Shown here: piece by piece, positions 11,000 to 21,079 of the stretch
How the letters are laid out: each line of letters starts with the position of its first letter
How positions within the stretch are numbered: position 1 is the stretch's first letter
Assembly: GCA_030737875.1 (NCBI GenBank)
Contig: CM060911.1
Span: forward strand, 108,790,625 to 108,854,624
Direction of reading: 5' to 3'
DNA length: 64,000 bases
From: Allium sativum
Taxonomy: Eukaryota; Streptophyta; Magnoliopsida; Asparagales; Amaryllidaceae
Position numbers and translations under genes: made by a program
The notes under the pieces: generated by a model
What the model was told of the DNA's origin: nothing
Database searches by the model: none
What the model saw: only the letters and a program-made list of their open reading frames with translations

Positions 11000-11640
11000 C
11001 CTTCGACTCGTTATGTAATTTGGGTTTGTTGCCATGTTCGATATGTAATTCAGGTATGTTGTTGCTATGTTCGTTATGTAATTTGAGTATGTTATTGTTA
11101 CGTAATTCAGATATGTTATTTTTCTGTTGTTGATTATGTAATTTGGATTTGTTATTGTCCTATTGTTGATTGTGTAGTCGTTTCGTAGTTAGATTTATAA
11201 ACACCATTTGTTGCGGCTGCATGCCTAAATATATGGGGAGTATGCTGCTCACTGCCTCCTTTCAAGGCACTGAGCATTTTTTGTAGAGTTATCTGGGTTA
11301 ACGCTATTTATCATTATCCCAGATAACGCTATGAAAATTCCCACTACTTCAGTAGAGACAGTGAAAATTTGTCTTAGCGTTATTCGTAGCGTGCGTTATT
11401 TGGGACAATGCTCTGGCTAATGGTTACTGCCTCAACAACAGTTGTTTTCATATACTTTTCCACCCACTTTCATTATTTCCTTTCAATGTTGTGCTTTTCC
11501 AAAACTCCAAAAATGGAAATCTAATTTTCAACATCTTCTCTATTTCAAAAACCAACCTATTTGTATCTAAGTATTTGTGATTGAGTTGTAAAACAGGTTA
11601 GATTTTACATCCCAGTTCTTTGATTTGATAGGTTAAAGAT
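11000..11640. repeat. Short degenerate repeats and internal palindrome copies in the MULE
   Basis: From 11010 to 11170 an imperfect unit like TTATGTAATTTGGGTATGTTG recurs several times. At 11285-11400 further GTTATC/GATAAC half-palindromes like those in the terminal repeats occur (ATTATCCCAGATAACGC, TTAGCGTTATTC), suggesting an older nested end. I see no coding sequence. Confidence 0.5.
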
Positions 11641-11707
11641 TTTGTTTCTCTTGCTATTGTCTATAGGTCAACTATATAGTTATTATACCTTTGTTGTGGG
11701 TAAAAAA

Positions 11708-12247
11708 ATGGATGATTGGGAAATTGATGATGAGACAGTGATGAAAAATTTTGACGACTTTGAAAAAAATCATATTGGTGGAGAGGTAGAAGCTGGTTTA
11801 GCAAACGACATTGATTTTGTTCCTGAGACACAACTTAAAGTTGTGTTGCAGGATCAGCAGATACAAAATTTAGATGACGCAGTGATTGAGGTTCATCCAA
11901 GACGGGGGTTACCTGGTAGAGTGACGGATGCAATAATGTCGTATCGCAGCATACATGCGCTTAATAGTTTACAACCTCCTCGAGTGTATTGTAATTGCGG
12001 TGCAGAATACGATATAGTTGTTTGTAGAAATGACAAGAATGCATGACGTCGTTTCTACCGCTGCGAATATTATGAGGATCATAATATTCGTCCTAAACAA
12101 ATTCATTGTAGCAATTTTTTCAAATGGTTGGATCCAGAGATGTGTCCTAGAGGGGTTTAATACGCATTCGAGATGCAAGCGGAGAACAAACGATTGCAAA
12201 AAAAAAAAATTAGAGTATCAGAACGCGTTGATGAATCGAGGGTATGA
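11708..12247 (+). pseudogene. GRF-type zinc-finger protein gene, with two in-frame stops
   Basis: The start is taken at ATG 11708 (MDDWEIDDETVMKNF), since the upstream extension looks like leader. The first 112 codons are open. The frame then continues past TGA (12044) and TAA (12158) to TGA (12245). Spanning the first stop is a GRF zinc finger: PPRVYCNCG, RRFYRCEYY, then HCSNFFKWLDPEMCP, with the Cys and aromatic residues of the family in order. After it comes a short basic, helix-prone tail (EMQAENKRLQKKK). GRF fingers are thought to bind single-stranded nucleic acid, and GRF genes are common in plant genomes. Here the gene rides in a MULE facing the transposase-derived gene, and the stops make it a relic in its present form. 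Confidence 0.75.
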
Positions 12248-12465
12248 CTTTACAGAGTACCTTCCTAGCGGATCTGGCATTGGACCGAGTAATAGGAAGT
12301 AATTGTATTATGAATGCGTTGTAACTCTATTAATTATGAACTTTATGTAATATGCTGAAGAATTATGTTCTGACTTATGTCGTTTGTTTATGAATGAAAC
12401 TCAGATGATTTATATAATACTGAAAAGTACTACAAAGATTATACAAATACACAAATTTATATAGC

Positions 12466-13029
12466 TTAAGTACATCGATTCTTCTTATTACCAAAAACCT
12501 CGCATTTACTGCACCTATTTCTTTTGGAAGTCCGACCTTCGTCATTGTATCAAACATTTTGTTGGTAGCTTGTACCCGGTGGGAGTTCTAAGGATGTAAT
12601 ATTAAGGCTCGAAGGATTAAAGCTTGACGATACATTTTGACGACCAAATCTATCATCAATATTTTGACATTCAAGGTTATCGTCTACGAAAGCTGTTTCT
12701 TCTTCCACTTGAACCCGTTTGCTCTTTAAAACATAAAGCTCTGTGGATTTTGTTGTTGCTGAAAACATTACATCCACATCATCATCATCGGCTATTTTAA
12801 TGGCTCTCGATCTAGCATCCGTAGGCCAGTTACATACTAAATCAATATCAAATTCATCGGATTTAATCTTAGTCGATTTATATACCGAATCTTTCAAGTG
12901 AACTAAATTACATCCGCGAAGTACTTTTGCAGGTTTATGCAACCCTCCAACGTATTTGCCAAAGTTATCATCGTTCACCACCAATTCACCATCAAAATAA
13001 CATATGGTAGGAATACATTTAGGAGCCAT
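12466..13029 (-). pseudogene. MURA-like transposase remnant: N-terminal domain joined to C-terminal zinc knuckle, catalytic core missing
   Basis: From ATG 13029, 159 codons are open: PTICYFDGELVV, KYVGG, LVCNWP, then DDDDVDVMF and ELYV. This is the pattern of the PB1-like N-terminal region of plant MuDR transposases. After one TGA the same frame continues RTSKRNRCSKCEVFGNKKNR and ends at TAA (12466-12468). That tail resembles the C-terminal CCHC knuckle that follows the SWIM domain, with Asn where His is usual. At 188 codons against roughly 600-900 for full transposases, the DDE core and SWIM finger are absent. It is read here as an internal-deletion derivative that cannot cut DNA. Confidence 0.65.
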
Positions 13030-13269
13030 TCTACATACAAAACCACAACAATTTAACTACCTATAACGAACTAAAAATTCAAATGTCAATACACATATCT
13101 TGAACACAAAGTGAGATGTATAACTTGTCGGTTGATGAGAAGATCTTCTAGAAAAGTATTATTCTAATATTGTACGCTTGTTATGCAAAAAGGGGTAAAC
13201 TTTTTTTTTTTCCACGAATGAAGTTGTGAAGTAATAAAGGAAGAAGGAAATGGGAGAGGAACAAAGGAG

Positions 13270-13472
13270 GTTATTGGCTTTTGGGCGTTATCACAGATAA
13301 CGCTTGTTCAAATTTATTTTACGAAGGCGTCATCACGGATAACGCCTTTGAAAAAACAAAATTTTGAACTAGCATCATTTGTGATAATGCCAGTGTACAA
13401 AAAAATGGTCTATTTATGTAATTAGTTTTGAAACAGGTCTATTCCTATTATTACTTTACAAAAGTGGCCTAA
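13270..13472 (-). repeat. Right terminal inverted repeat of the MULE
   Basis: Inverted match to 9951-10110. It contains palindromes GCGTTATCACAGATAACGC, GGCGTCATCACGGATAACGCC (two mismatches) and a weaker copy near 13371. Confidence 0.7.
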
Positions 13473-14219
13473 GTTAAAAAAAAATCTTAGAATTCATAAT
13501 CTAGGCGATAAACGCATGCCACCCTTGATTTATCCCATTTATATGAAGTTGAGAGAAGACGATTGTGCGGGTAGCATACTATAAATTGGCTAATCCCATA
13601 ATTTTGAAATTCTAGATGTGACATTTTAAACATGTACTCAAATTTGCATATTAAACAGATTTCGGCACCTTTTTCATGCTTAATAATACATATATGTTAA
13701 CATGGACCACTGGATACTATTGAGAAATTGCGCTCAGTAACCGTGAATATGAGAAACAAATGTATCAGTGAAGATAAATACTCCAGCCTAATACGAAAAC
13801 TATTTTGCACCACTCATTTTGGACGATGATCAAACAAAAAACTCATATGACAAGTATAAACATGTATATGTCATCGTCGATGATTTACAAAAGACATAAA
13901 ACCAAGCAGATTCCACCAGATACATATATGAAACCAACAAATGCATATGTGAGTGTATCTAACATGTACAAAAACTTAAGCTCGTTATTGGATAAGCTTA
14001 AAATAATATGCTGCACGACAATTTTTTCCATGGGGACCTAGCTTTATTAATTCAACAAAAGTTGGGTAGTCAGAAAGCTCCATGTACCATAATACTTGGT
14101 AGTTGGTTATGCTTCTCAAACTCATTATGTTTCTTCATCTATAAACTCCTTTGGATGCATTTTATGTAAACAAAAACAAGACTGAACTGAGGTAAACAAT
14201 ACATAGGCAATACTTCGTT
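13473..14219. other. AT-rich DNA without recognisable features
   Basis: I see no coding pattern, repeat or terminal repeat here. It may be host DNA upstream of the glycosyltransferase relic, including its lost 5' part. Confidence 0.5.
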
Positions 14220-14481
14220 GATAAAAAATCAGATTACTTGGAGCTATCTAAATCTAATACCGATGTCTCCAAATCCCCATAATATCTTACCATTTTTAAA
14301 TCATGTGTTTCTAGGATCATCTTCCGTATAATGTCCCACTTTGCTGCTTGCTTCTGCAATGAAATAAAATTCACGAATATCATCTCATTGGTATCGAGCG
14401 ATATAGAATCATTCACTGCCTGGTATTCCACAAAAGCTTGAAATCATAAAAACCGATCGCCCAGAAACATTTCACTACCCT
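14220..14481 (+). pseudogene. UDP-glycosyltransferase pseudogene, 5' fragment
   Basis: Frame-shifted plus-strand sequence ends directly at the copia insertion. Readable pieces are NHVFLGSSS, VSSDIESF and SLPGIPQKLEIIKTDRPETF, matching the order of the middle of the N-terminal domain in UGT73-like enzymes (a ..VFHG.., then VSSD.E.F, then PGLP..I stretch). It is joined to the fragment at 24666 by the ACCCT target duplication of the copia element. A minus-strand frame across the same bases looks like an antisense shadow. Confidence 0.5.
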
Positions 14482-14831
14482 TATTAAGAGATGAGGAGGA
14501 GAGTTATTAGTGAGGAACGATTGTAATTTTATTGATACAAAGAGCACATATATATAGTGCTATGAGCCCAACGACCAGTACATAATATACCAAATATGTA
14601 TAAGCCTAACGGCTAGTATTAAATATACCAAGTATGCATGAGCCTAATGACTAGTACATAATATACCAAATATATATGAGCCTAACAGCTAGACTTAAAT
14701 ATACCAAGTATGCATGAGCCTGACGGCTAGTACTAAATGTACCAAATATGTAGAACTAGGCTGAGTCCAATATTTGGTTGTAATGTGAAAGCAAGTACAT
14801 ATTCGATGGTTGAGATATTGCAGCATTATTA
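14482..14831 (-). repeat. 3' LTR of the copia element (350 bp)
   Basis: Left copy. It shares the 38-base internal repeats with the right LTR. On the minus strand it starts TAATAATGCTGC and ends CTTAATA, so its ends are not the usual TG...CA. Confidence 0.9.
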
Positions 14832-14843
14832 GTCCCCCTCAAA
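14832..14843 (-). promoter_or_regulatory. Polypurine tract of the copia element
   Basis: The minus strand reads TTTGAGGGGGAC immediately before the 3' LTR, the expected place for the plus-strand primer. Confidence 0.75.
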
Positions 14844-15146
14844 TTGAGCTAGGACTTCCCGTTTCCATTCTGGCTTCCACCTCCACTGATAGCGCGAAGT
14901 TCCTCTCTCATTCTGATGAAATTCTTGGTCGAAAGGGCCTATGTGAGAGCATCTGCTCTCTGATAGTATGCAGGCACATGACATATTGCAAGTCTTCCTG
15001 ATTGCATTATTTCACTCACAAAGTGGAGATTGATTTCAAGATGTTTCGTCCTTGAATGTTGAATAGGGTTTAGAGATAAAGATACTGTGCTCTTATTATC
15101 GCACCAAATGACCGGCTTTCGTCTTGGAGTGAAACCAAGCTCCTCC
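14844..15146 (-). pseudogene. Copia RNase H, C-terminal segment
   Basis: The minus strand reads KPVIWCDNKSTVSLSLNP then HSRTKHLEINLHFVSE, the end of copia RNase H. It stops at the CACTA insertion at 15147; the preceding residues resume at 17217. Confidence 0.8.
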
Positions 15147-15529
15147 CACTACAAGAAAACAGGCTATTTGCGACGGCTTCTGACGGGCCGTTGGCGGCCG
15201 TCGGAAGCCATTGGAAATTATCATGATAAACTGCCAACCGCACACTTTCTTCCACATTTCTTTCTTCCTCTTTTTTCTTACAGTATACGGGTTTTAAACC
15301 CTATCACCCCGAAATCCTATTTTTTTACCTTCAAACACCAATTTCTTCGAGTAGGAAACTCCCTAGCTTCAATTCAGACGTCTAGAGCAAGTAATTTGAG
15401 GTATAATATCTTTTTTTGCATAAAAATCAAGTTTTTACCAAAATCTTTATTTGCTTAAATTGAAAATTTAGGGTTATCTATTGATTCCAATTGGTTCCAA
15501 TAGCGTTTTAGTGGAAACGTATATTTGCA

Positions 15530-16571
15530 TTCCCTTTTGTTTACATTGACCCCAAAAAGTATGAGACAACTCTAAGAAAATTCGTTCCTGTTGGAAAGGG
15601 GCCAATTACTGAGATAGATCCTATTGGAAATTTTCCTATTATAATCAAAAAGGTATTATATATGCTTTTTTGAGTATCATTAGATTTTTTTGATATTTCA
15701 TTAACATTAACTTTGTTTCCATACTAGGCTTCTCTTAAAATGATAGCGCCCACATGGTTGAATGTTTCACTGGCAATGAAGAAAGATCCTGAAGCTGATA
15801 AGGCATTTGGTTGGGTACTCGAAATGTAAGTTTTATACTTGATCAGTACATGTTGTCAAATGTCAATATGTTATGGCACAAAATATTTCCCATAACATAT
15901 ACCTTAGTTCGTTCGAATTGGATATGTAAGGTAAGACCGTGTGCGTGTTATACTTGTTTAATTTATTGAACAAAATATACATTTTATAGCATTACAAAAC
16001 ATTGTTATACAATTTACATATTTTGTGATTTTCTGCGTTTCTTATGTTAATACACATGATCTTTTTGCTCTAAACCTTGATTAATACACATAATATTTTT
16101 GCACTAAACTGTTTTGTATGTTCAACATATATTGATATGTAGGTATGCCTACGTTGGCTCGTTTGCACTGCATGGTGTGGGCAACATATTACGGAAAGGT
16201 TTTATGATTCAGATATGGCATAAAGTCATTTCTAAGCATATATCACTATTATATTTTAACTAGTTATTTAATTATTATTTTTCTATATTTTCAATTGTAG
16301 CCTCCATAGGACTTGGAAATTGGTAAGAGTTACATTTTTCACTACACCTATGACTGTGACTATGATATGAGTGTAAGATATTCCCTTCAACAATAGTCAC
16401 TGAAATAAACTAAATCTAATTCACCAAAATTGTGACTGTACTTCGAACAATTTGTAGGGTAAGTTGACTTACAGTAAAATTGGAGAATGGAGGTTTGATA
16501 AAAGATCACATACTAATAAATCGGTTCCACGAAATCTTCCTTTGCCACCGCCTGAAGGCCCCGAGAGTGTG
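15530..16571 (+). pseudogene. Captured exons of a peptidyl-serine alpha-galactosyltransferase (SERGT-type) gene
   Basis: Five blocks with introns retained. Exon 1 (about 15530-15652) reads KFVPVGKGPITEIDPIGNFP. Exon 2 (15728-15825) reads IAPTWLNVSLAMKKDPEADK. Exon 3 (16143-16212) reads YAYVGSFALHGVGNILRKG. Exon 4 (16301-16372) reads IFHYTYDCDYDM after PP-stop-DLE. Exon 5 (16458-16571) reads KLTYSKIGEWRFDKRSHT and PRNLPLPPPEGPESVV. Most junctions have AG and GT; the exon-3 donor is AT instead of GT. I recognise this as the conserved middle-to-late part of the plant SERGT family, which adds galactose to serine in extensin-type proteins in the secretory pathway. The in-frame TAG, bad donor and missing ends make it a fragment. 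Recognition is from memory of the family. Confidence 0.72.
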
Positions 16572-17216
16572 GTAAGAATTCGATCATTTTACTACTATTA
16601 ATTATTTTTTACTGATGTTAGCTTACAACGTTATCGTGCCAAATTTGTAATTCCCCCAATAGCTTATATAGTGTACTTTGTCTTAACTTGAAGGATAATT
16701 TGTTGTACATAATAACCTAGCTTGCATTTGTAAGCAACATACGGTAATTTTATGTCTGTTCTTTAGCTTTTCCCTTATCCTATTGAACATTTTGATATTG
16801 CTAAAATATATTAAAAGATTTAATTATTATTTTTGTTGAATTTTTATGGACTCATCCTTAGATGTTCTAGTCGTATGAATTTCTATACAATTGTCTTGCA
16901 CTTTTTTTCCACTATTGTTGGCGAGTGGTTATTTCTTCCTAGGAATTACCGTAGACTGATCTATTATCATTGTATCAGGTCATTTTCAAAAGTATAAAAT
17001 GTAGTTGGAAGGCTCATTAGCAGCTGAATTACCAAAAAAAATGCAGGTTTTCCGACGGCTGCGTCGACAGCCGTCGGAAAAACAAACGACAGGCTGCGTC
17101 AATAACCGTCGCAAAATCTGTTTTTCGACGCCTCTTAAAGCGACGATTATTTCCGACGGCTTCCAACGGCCGCCAACAGTTTTCAGCCGTCGAAAATAGC
17201 CTATTTTCTTGTAGTG
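16572..17216. other. 3' part of the CACTA element: intron-like DNA and subterminal repeats
   Basis: 16572-17030 is AT-rich with no coding pattern, possibly the next captured intron. 17040-17216 is the dense CCGACGGC/GCCGTCGG subterminal region and terminal repeat. Confidence 0.6.
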
Positions 17217-17973
17217 TCCATCAGTGATTCTATCCACCTGATTTCAGCTGTAGCGCTTGCCAATGCACGGTACTCCGCCTTTATGCTAGATCTGGATGTG
17301 GTCTGTTGCTTCTTAATACACTAGAAAATGATATTGGAACCAAGGTAAATGCAGTATCCTGAGACAGACTTTCGATCATTAATATTGTTTGCCCAATCGG
17401 CATCGCTAAAGCACTGTAAGTTAGGTTCCTTTTCTGAATTTAGGCGTATGTCGTAATGTCTTGTGCCTTGTAAGTATCGTAACATTCTCTTTAATTCCAT
17501 CCAATGTTCTGATAAAGTATTCTGCATGTATTCACTGAGTTTATTGACACTGTAGCATATGTCGGTTGAGTAATAGTTGCGTATTGTAGCGCTCCTATTA
17601 TGCATATGTATTGTTTGGCATCGTCGATAACTTCTCCTTTGTGCTTAGATAGTCTTAGATTACTAATCATGGGCATAGGTAATGGGTTTGCCTTGTGCAT
17701 ATTTTCCCTTTGTAGTATTTCAGTGATATAATTTTGTTGGGATAATATTAATTCACCATTGTTTTCCTAATCACTTGTATTCCGATAAAATGATTTAGTT
17801 CCCCCAAGTCTTTAATGGCGAAATTTTGATCCAGCTTGTGCACGGTTCTGTTTATTTCTTCGATGTTGTCTCCTGTTATTAGCATGTCATCAATGTATAT
17901 TAGAATGAACATAGTTCCACGTATGCCCTTCTTCATATATAGAGAATTTTTACAGTTTAACTTGTGAGGAACC
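17217..17973 (-). pseudogene. Copia RT C-terminus and RNase H N-terminus
   Basis: The minus strand from 17968 reads NSLYMKKG, FILIYIDDMLITGDN (the YIDD reverse-transcriptase site), DLGELNHFIGIQV, then HWMELKRMLRYLQGTRHYD, FSDADWAN and SVSGYCIYLGSN. It is bounded by the CACTA insertion at 17216 and by Tekay-solo at 17974. Stops and frame changes are present. Confidence 0.85.
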
Positions 17974-18782
17974 TGAAACACCCCACCTCCGTTAAGGTCA
18001 CTCACAAAGGGAATGCCTTAATTTTGGTGGAGGTTATAAGTAAAAGCCACAGATAAACTCAAGACAGAAATAAATACACATATTTTAAACAGCGGAAACC
18101 AAACAGACTTTTATTTCATCAATACGTGTTCAAAACAAAACATTCCATAATTGTCTCAAAATACTTCCATCATTACAACCTCATAACTGTCTTGATTATT
18201 AAAGAAGCATAAAACATAAATAAAGTGACAAAAATCTCCACAGTGATATCCAAAGCCATAATCCGAGCAGAAGAGATCCAAATCATACATCTACGTTCTT
18301 GGAGCTTGTAAAGAGCCTGACTGAGCTGAGCTGTTTCCTCCCTGTGGACCTGGGGGGGAGGAAACGAAAGAAAAGAAGACGAAAAGAAAATAGGGTCAGA
18401 CATAAAGCCTAAGTAAATCTAGTAACTCTTCAGTATATGGATAAGAAAAGGGCATGATAGATATATATACTGAAAATAGGAAAGTGTCACAAGCTAAGGA
18501 AGTGTCGCTTAGAACTGAATATACTATCGCACCCATACTATATCTCTACACCTACTTGAGTTTATTCTAACTGGCACCCCATGGTGAGGGTGAAGTGATC
18601 CCCATTTTCGAAAGATTGGCTCCTACTCGTGTTAACATGTGTCATACGGCCCCCAAGAATTGTAGATACCTATGCTGGTCCCACCATGGGGTGTATCAAG
18701 ACCCATGGTGGCGGCCCCGACACAAATTCTAGAAGGCATAGGTTATACTACTGGTGTCCCCAGTGCCCTGGTTGTCTGCTCC

Positions 18783-18806
18783 GGAGTGTGTGCACGCCCG
18801 CACCCC
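18783..18806. other. 24-nt hairpin with TGCAC loop, Tekay-solo
   Basis: Stem GGAGTGTG/CGCACCCC, pairing at six of eight positions plus one wobble; same loop as in the other LTRs. Confidence 0.55.
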
Positions 18807-19099
18807 GTTAGACCTGCACTGTGCACCCACCGCCGTCGTTTGACCGCTTACAATCGGCCCAGTAATCGTGCCCCACCCTGCCTAGTTTCAGGGTACCGTT
18901 GATACCTAACTTGGGTTACTGCTGAAACGGGTCCCTCGTTACCAGGATTTTCTAGTCAAACATGTTAAGTGGTTAAGTGTCTGTATTTACCTAACCCCAC
19001 CCATCAATTCTTGTTAACATGTCGAATTTGGTTAAGTGTTATAGTTGACTTAACCCTACCATCTGTCCTTAGCCTCTTAGGAGCACCTGACCACTCACA

Positions 19100-19283
19100 T
19101 TAGATAGGTATTGCTACGGTTACTGGATATGCCGGTCGGTTCCGGGCAGGTTTACACCGTAGCTCGGTCTAACCTCGGGTCATTATTGGGCTCAATGCTT
19201 AACCACCCACATTGGATAGGTATTGTTGTGACTACTGGACAGCCGGGCGGTTCCGGGCAGGTTTACATCACAACTCAATCCAA
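19100..19283. other. Twin stem-loops of Tekay-solo
   Basis: Copy 1 (19100-19172): outer TTAGAT/GTCTAA, inner GCTACGGT/ACCGTAGC. Copy 2 (19212-19283): outer TTGGAT/ATCCAA, inner GTTGTGA/TCACAAC. Both keep GCCGG(T/G)CGGTTCCGGGC at the apex. The stems differ from Tekay-1 by paired changes. Confidence 0.7.
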
Positions 19284-20524
19284 CCTCGGGTTAAGCATAT
19301 CGTGTTTTCTAAATTTACATATTTTATTATTTCCCGATTATATATGTAAATGTCATATCTTTTATTTTTGGGTATAACAATTCATACCGCTTAAATGCCA
19401 TTGTCGTTGGCATGTGCCAACCATGCCAACATGTTTTACACCCAATGTTATTACCCTCGTTTATACGTTCGCAACGTTATAACAAATGTTGGTCTTGACA
19501 CAATTCAGCCCAACTTTATAAGCGTAAGAAAAGGGGAAATCAAGAACATGTAATAGATGACAACATATAAGGGTGTGTGGCGCATGAACTTGCAATTTAG
19601 CGATATTAACATAAATGATGGGTCATGTGAACTTGCATTAAAATCAAAGTATAACTAAGTAGGTGACATATGTAATGGCATAGTTTAGGCTAATACAAAC
19701 TTGTGTTTAAACATGTTTAACTTGGCATAATGTCAAACACAAAACTAGCATGATGTATATTCACCAAAAGGTCCAATTATAACATCTAATCACATAGCCT
19801 ATTTCAACATGAACTTGCATAGTTTATGAAACCCAAACGATACTTAACATAGATCCAATTATACTTGCAAATAAACATGAACTTGCATAATTTATGAAAC
19901 CCAAACGATGCTTAACATAGATCCAATTATACTTGCAAATAGACATGAAAATGATATCATAGGTTTTGGGTCATGTAGGCATAAAAGGTTTCAAGTCTAA
20001 AACATGTTTACATAAATTCTAATTTAGACTAAGGGAATATACATAGTCCATGCCTTCGACATATACATAAAGGGATCAATTTCTAATCTTTGCCACAAAC
20101 TTGCAAGTGCCATTGTTTTCCTATACAATTGTTCAATAGGCTTGCATCAATCAATTTATGCCGCAAACATCAATACATAAGTCATGATAGAACCATCACA
20201 ATACATAGAATTTTATACAATACAGTAACACAATTCTATTTTCATTCACATCGACTAACATCACAATTTTTATTCATATTCTGAAAGGTCACTATACTTA
20301 CAACGAATGCAGAATCTTGAATTCTGGATTCTGAATTCTGAAATTGAGATGCGCTCCTTTGGGTAGACTAATGTTGCATTGATTAATTTGATTAAACTTT
20401 GTTCTTCTTCTTAATTTGATTCGTCCCTTGGCTTTTCTCTTGACGGCTATGTTCAATTCCTCCCTAGCGGCATGATGACTCCTTTCTCATTTTTTGTGTG
20501 AATTTTCAGTTGAGACTTAGGGTG

Positions 20525-20533
20525 TATTTATAG
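20525..20533 (-). promoter_or_regulatory. Possible TATA box of Tekay-solo
   Basis: The minus strand reads CTATAAATA, downstream (in transcription order) of the GGTCGAC array. Confidence 0.55.
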
Positions 20534-20679
20534 ATTTTTAAGTTGTTTTGAGCCGTCAGATGAAGACAGGAGGAATTCAGGCCATTCAAAGTTCAGAGAG
20601 CCAATCAAGAGGTGACACGTTAGCCCTAGTGACACACAGAGCCACAGAAATTCGAGCCAGAGCCAGACCTGGCCAGCCA

Positions 20680-20800
20680 GGTCGACAAGGCAGGTCGACA
20701 CCCAGGTCGACACTATGGTCGACCTGGGGGCGACCAGGTCGACACTATGGTCGACCTGGGGTGACCAGGTCGACACCATGGTCGACCTTATGGTCGACCT
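20680..20800. repeat. GGTCGAC short array, Tekay-solo (nine exact copies)
   Basis: Nine GTCGAC palindromes plus degenerate units in about 120 bases, arranged as alternating AGGTCGACAC and ATGGTCGACCT. This is the longest version of an array present in every Tekay LTR here. Confidence 0.8.
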
Positions 20801-21079
20801 GGTCTCTGGGCGGGAATTTTCCTGCCCAGCCCAATTTGAACCTAAAATTCGAATTTTGGATTTAAAACTGAGCTGTTTGAATTTTAAACTTTATTCTGAA
20901 ACTTCCGAAGGCCATAACTCCTTCATACGGAGTCCGATTCGCTCAAACTCGGACTCTATCTCAAGCAGAATTCCAAAACGAACGCAATGGCGTAACCCAT
21001 TTCCCTTAATTCTTTCATTTAGAATTAATTTCACTTTAATTTGTGAAGCTTAGCGTTATAGAATTCACGGGGTGTTACA

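Larger units (their letters stand above)
9951..13472. mobile_element. Mutator-like element (MULE), non-autonomous
   Basis: The first and last roughly 200 bases are imperfect inverted repeats: TTAGGACTGTTTTGAGA at the left pairs with the complement of the right end (TTAGGCCACTTTTGTAAAG), and both continue to TCAAAACTAATTAC and then to GCGTTATC...GATAACGC palindromes. Inside are a GRF zinc-finger gene (plus) and a MURA-like N-terminal plus C-terminal gene (minus), converging near 12250-12470. Long inverted repeats and the MURA domain support a MULE. I could not see a convincing 9-bp target duplication, so the exact ends may be off by some bases. Confidence 0.7.
15147..17216 (+). mobile_element. 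Non-autonomous CACTA element carrying captured gene exons (Pack-CACTA)
   Basis: The ends are CACTACAAGAAAACAGGC at the left and the complement of CACTACAAGAAAATAGGC at the right, with TCC duplicated on both sides (15144-15146, 17217-17219), the 3-bp duplication typical of CACTA. Both subterminal regions are rich in CCGACGGC/GCCGTCGG repeats. The 2070-bp body has no transposase; instead it carries five exon-like blocks of a peptidyl-serine galactosyltransferase gene on the plus strand. It lies within copia RNase H. Confidence 0.93.
17974..21079 (-). repeat. Tekay-solo: solo LTR of a Tekay-type gypsy element (3106 bp)
   Basis: It begins TGAAACACCCCACCTCC and ends ACGGGGTGTTACA like the other Tekay LTRs, but copia RT sequence resumes directly on both sides with no internal gypsy sequence. 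The flanking five bases are GAACC (left) and AAACC (right), a target duplication with one mismatch. It probably arose by recombination between the two LTRs of a full element. It has the full module set: hairpins, TATA-like box and the longest GGTCGAC array in the window. Confidence 0.92.

Noticed and set aside
9941..13481. A 9-bp target duplication at the MULE ends
   Set aside because: Sequences next to 9951 and 13472 (TTTGCTAGT and GTTAAAAAA) do not match; the ends may be misplaced or the duplication decayed, so none is claimed.
14234..14431. Minus-strand frame of 65 codons as a host exon
   Set aside because: The plus strand over the same bases reads as UDP-glycosyltransferase fragments continuing across the copia insertion, so the minus frame is probably a shadow.
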